Assembly: GCA_027717875.1 (NCBI GenBank)
Contig: JALLOL010000150.1
Location: 1-6,399, forward strand
DNA length: 6,399 bases
Reading direction: 5' to 3'
DNA from: Acidobacteria bacterium AH-259-L09
GTDB lineage: Bacteria > Acidobacteriota > UBA6911 > RPQK01
A program made the position numbers and the translations under genes. Positions 3,808 through 6,399 of this stretch are shown piece by piece (the first letter of the stretch is position 1; the number at the start of each line of letters is the position of its first letter). Under the pieces are notes generated by a model, which did no database searches, was not told where the DNA came from, and worked only from the letters and a program-made list of their open reading frames with translations.

Positions 3808-6399
3808 CTACCTTCGGAGTCCTGCGGTCCAGTTGATGACGACGGTGATGGGAGCAGGTGGGGCTTCTTGGTCCGTCGTGATGATGAGAAAGCGCTGGCC
3901 GTCTGCCGAGACGTCGTAGAAATATCCTCTTGATCGACCCGGCCGTACGTCGAACAGCGCTCGTACGGCTCCAACTTCCACGCGATTGCCATTGACTGTT
4001 ACAGCCGCGGCCATCAGCTGATTGCCGGCGCCAAGATAGAAAATCTCCTTGCCGTCGCGGCGCCATCGCGGCAGCGAACCGCCGCCAGCAGAGATGGGTA
4101 CCTTCGTGCCCGGTCCCGGAAAAGGCATCACGTACACTTCCGCACGCCCAGACTCGTCCGATTGAAATGCGATCCAGCGCGGGTCAGGCGCAAACCGCGC
4201 GTTCGATTCAGCGGACAAAGTCTGCAGAATCGGCAGCGCTTTCCGATCACCGACAAGCGGTAGGGCCCACAGATCTCTCGTCAACGGGGTGGGACTTCTG
4301 AACGACGAGAATTTCGTGAACAAGATGAAGCGGTCGTCCGGCGACCAACTCGTGGGCCGGTGGTTATCGGGACCCTCCATCAGCACCTGCTCGGCTTCTG
4401 TCCCGCTTGTTGCCTTCTGAGACATGCGTGACTGTCCGGGCGTGCGTGGAGCAAAGAATGCGATACGGCTGCCATCGGGAGACCAGATCGGCGCGGCGCC
4501 CGAATCAGTCGTGAGTCTTGTCCGCACGCCGAGTCGTGACAGATCATACAGCCACAGGTCCCGGGTCCGGGCCGTCCGATCAAAGATGCTCACGGCGGCG
4601 CGGCTGCCGTCAGGCGCCAACTCGATTTCGCCATAGGCCCCATCGTCAGCCAGGGCGCCAATCTCCTTCCCGCTGCGATCAAACCACAGGAGCCTGGAGT
4701 CCACCGGCACTGGATTTGTTCGGTAGACCAAGATTCCGTTGTCCGAGACCGAAACGACTCCGCCCCCGGGCCTGAGGTTTCCCACCGACACGTCCTCGGC
4801 GACAACAACGGCATCGCCGGTTATTTCGAGACGTTGCATGTCGAACGGCTGCGCCATGAGCGCACCGTAACGGAGGGAGAGGACATGACCTTGACTGTAA
4901 AGCATGGGGCCTGTGTCTACTTGCTCTATTACAAGTTTTCGGTCCGCCGATTCAAACGAGCCAACTACCACACTACCTGTGGTTTCATTCGGATCGTCTT
5001 CCCGTATGAGCTCAAGGAAATGTCGTCCATCGGGTAATATGCTCACGCGTTGAGACATTGCTGTCGTTGGCGCGGTGGGCCGCCCACCCGACGCAGAAAC
5101 AACCTGCATCGGTGCGGTGCGGCCCCCAGGCACCCGCACCGAGAAGAAAATAGAATGATCCGGACGCCACAGCCCAGTGCCGATCCGCCCGCCAGGAATG
5201 TCACATATCGTGGTGGCGGGGCCCCCGGAGATGTCAATTTTCTTAAGCTTTCCCGCCGCGAAGAATGCGAGAAAGCTACTATCCGGCGACCAGAAAGGTG
5301 ACCATGCGTCTTCTGTCCCCCTCAGCATTACTGCCTCAAGAGAATCGAGCGGCCGAACCCAGAGAGTTTTTTCTCCCTCGGCGTTTGACGCAACGAACGC
5401 GACTCGGCGTCCGTCCGGCGAAACAGCGATCGGGTAGAGACCCCCTCGTGCCGCAAAGCCTCCAGGTGCAAAGGTCCAGCCGTCCGGTGGGTAGATGCTG
5501 AAGCGTGCTGGTAGATTGTCGGCCGGCGCGCGCTGGAGATACGCGAGTGCACCCAGAGTCAGCGCCGCCACAACGGCAATCGTGGCGACTGACCACGCTA
5601 GCCGCACGCGGCTCTTGCCCAACGCCTCCGGTACCGCCTCGGCAGGTGCGGCGCCCGAGAGAACATCCTCGATTTCGATGCGAACAGCGCCCGCGTCCCC
5701 AAGACGCTGCCGCCGGTCCTTTCGCAGGCAGCGGCGCAAAAGCGTTCGCATGGCCGGTGGGGTATTCGCGGGCAGCACGTCGAACGCCGGCTCCTTCATC
5801 ATTACCGCAGCTAGAATTTCTGTAATGTCCTCGCCCTGAAACGCCCGCTCGCCGGTCAGCATTTCGTACAGCACCACACCGAACGCCCAGATGTCAGTGC
5901 GCCGATCCACCCGCTTCCCCCGTGCCTGCTCGGGCGACATATAGGCAGCCGTGCCTAAAATGATCCCGGCCTTGGTGGCCATCTGACTTATCGTGGGCGA
6001 GTCGTGGATGTCTTCGGGTACGACTTCATCTTCCAGTGCTTTGGCCAGACCGAAGTCCAGCACCTTTACTGTGCCCTCAGGGGTGATCTTCACATTGGCC
6101 GGTTTGAGATCCCGATGGATGATGCCTTTTTCATGTGCAGCCTCTAGTGCCTCTGCCATCTGAAGCGCAATCTTGAGGCTCTCTTCTAAGGGAATGGCCC
6201 CTTTCTTGATGCGTTCAGCCAGAGTCTCCCCTTCCACCAGCTCCAGAACCAGGGCCTGTCTGCCTTCGGACTCTTCCAGGCCGTAGATGGCGGCGATGTT
6301 GGGATGGTTGAGCGAAGCCAAGACTTGGGCTTCACGCGCAAATCGGGCCATGCGCTGCTTGTCGGAGGCAAAGGCTTCGGGCAGCACCTTGATGGCGAC
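3808..6399 (-). CDS. Serine/threonine protein kinase with C-terminal WD40/PD40-like beta-propeller, partial (N-terminus off the right edge)
   Basis: 863 residues are visible, ending at TAG 3810-3808; the start lies beyond the window because the frame is open to the edge and begins inside kinase subdomain II (VAIK, ATP-binding Lys at residue 4). Numbering from the edge: helix-C Glu at 23 (REAQVL), HRDLKPAN with catalytic D97 and N102, DFG at 115-117, SPE at 155-157, and [16 protein letters not shown]. All key catalytic residues are present, so an active Hanks-type kinase is expected. A single membrane helix follows at about 267-288 ([18 protein letters not shown]), then some 570 residues of repeated SPDG-type blades, for example [13 protein letters not shown] (323-335), [21 protein letters not shown] and [13 protein letters not shown], as in TolB/PD40 propellers. 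The kinase would be cytoplasmic and the propeller outside the inner membrane, giving a sensor-like architecture common in Acidobacteriota. Ligand and substrates are unknown. Only the glycine-rich loop region and any leader are missing. Confidence 0.93.
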   Translation of the reverse strand, partial: VAIKVLPEAFASDKQRMARFAREAQVLASLNHPNIAAIYGLEESEGRQALVLELVEGETLAERIKKGAIPLEESLKIALQMAEALEAAHEKGIIHRDLKPANVKITPEGTVKVLDFGLAKALEDEVVPEDIHDSPTISQMATKAGIILGTAAYMSPEQARGKRVDRRTDIWAFGVVLYEMLTGERAFQGEDITEILAAVMMKEPAFDVLPANTPPAMRTLLRRCLRKDRRQRLGDAGAVRIEIEDVLSGAAPAEAVPEALGKSRVRLAWSVATIAVVAALTLGALAYLQRAPADNLPARFSIYPPDGWTFAPGGFAARGGLYPIAVSPDGRRVAFVASNAEGEKTLWVRPLDSLEAVMLRGTEDAWSPFWSPDSSFLAFFAAGKLKKIDISGGPATTICDIPGGRIGTGLWRPDHSIFFSVRVPGGRTAPMQVVSASGGRPTAPTTAMSQRVSILPDGRHFLELIREDDPNETTGSVVVGSFESADRKLVIEQVDTGPMLYSQGHVLSLRYGALMAQPFDMQRLEITGDAVVVAEDVSVGNLRPGGGVVSVSDNGILVYRTNPVPVDSRLLWFDRSGKEIGALADDGAYGEIELAPDGSRAAVSIFDRTARTRDLWLYDLSRLGVRTRLTTDSGAAPIWSPDGSRIAFFAPRTPGQSRMSQKATSGTEAEQVLMEGPDNHRPTSWSPDDRFILFTKFSSFRSPTPLTRDLWALPLVGDRKALPILQTLSAESNARFAPDPRWIAFQSDESGRAEVYVMPFPGPGTKVPISAGGGSLPRWRRDGKEIFYLGAGNQLMAAAVTVNGNRVEVGAVRALFDVRPGRSRGYFYDVSADGQRFLIITTDQEAPPAPITVVINWTAGLRR

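Noticed and set aside
3542..4066. Minus-strand 174-codon open frame
   Set aside because: Most of it is another frame of the kinase-propeller 3' end; it is rich in Arg/Ser and low-complexity, as expected for a GC-rich shadow.
5495..5839. Plus-strand open frames opposite the kinase
   Set aside because: They are antisense to a well-supported kinase domain and membrane helix, with Arg/Pro/Ala-rich translations typical of shadows.

Overview
The window reads like chromosomal DNA of an uncultured Acidobacteriota-type bacterium. The signs are a serine/threonine kinase fused through one membrane helix to a WD40/PD40-like (TolB-type) beta-propeller, an exported amidohydrolase of the N-acyl-D-amino-acid deacylase group, moderate-to-high GC, and long intergenic stretches rich in palindromes. 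The phylum is an inference from gene types; no rRNA or tRNA is present.

Layout, left to right: (1) 1-423, minus strand, the N-terminal 141 residues of a hemerythrin-like HHE protein that runs off the left edge. (2) 424-684, a divergent intergenic region that holds a small palindrome and a striking inverted pair of REP-like hairpins (547-664). (3) 685-2362, plus strand, an N-acyl-D-amino-acid deacylase-type amidohydrolase with a probable lipoprotein signal, split by a single-base frameshift near 1311. (4) 2363-2926, mostly non-coding, with a possible minus-strand gene remnant, a hairpin, and the first copy of a 42-bp direct repeat. (5) 2927-3428, minus strand, an overlapping two-gene unit, DUF4160 then DUF2442. 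(6) 3429-3807, intergenic, with a palindrome just upstream of that unit, the second copy of the 42-bp repeat, and a perfect 10-bp-stem hairpin. (7) 3808-6399, minus strand, a kinase-propeller receptor that runs off the right edge before its start codon.

The genes do not form one pathway. Hemerythrin suggests oxygen/NO/iron handling, the deacylase suggests turnover of D-amino-acid or peptide material in the envelope, and the kinase is a membrane signalling protein. The DUF4160-DUF2442 pair is the one tight operon. It sits between two near-identical 42-bp direct repeats, which makes it look like a discrete, possibly mobile, module. The most noteworthy items are that bracketed module, the covarying inverted REP-like pair, and the single-base lesion in the deacylase. 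Nothing here proves an undescribed system; the two-gene module is the best candidate.
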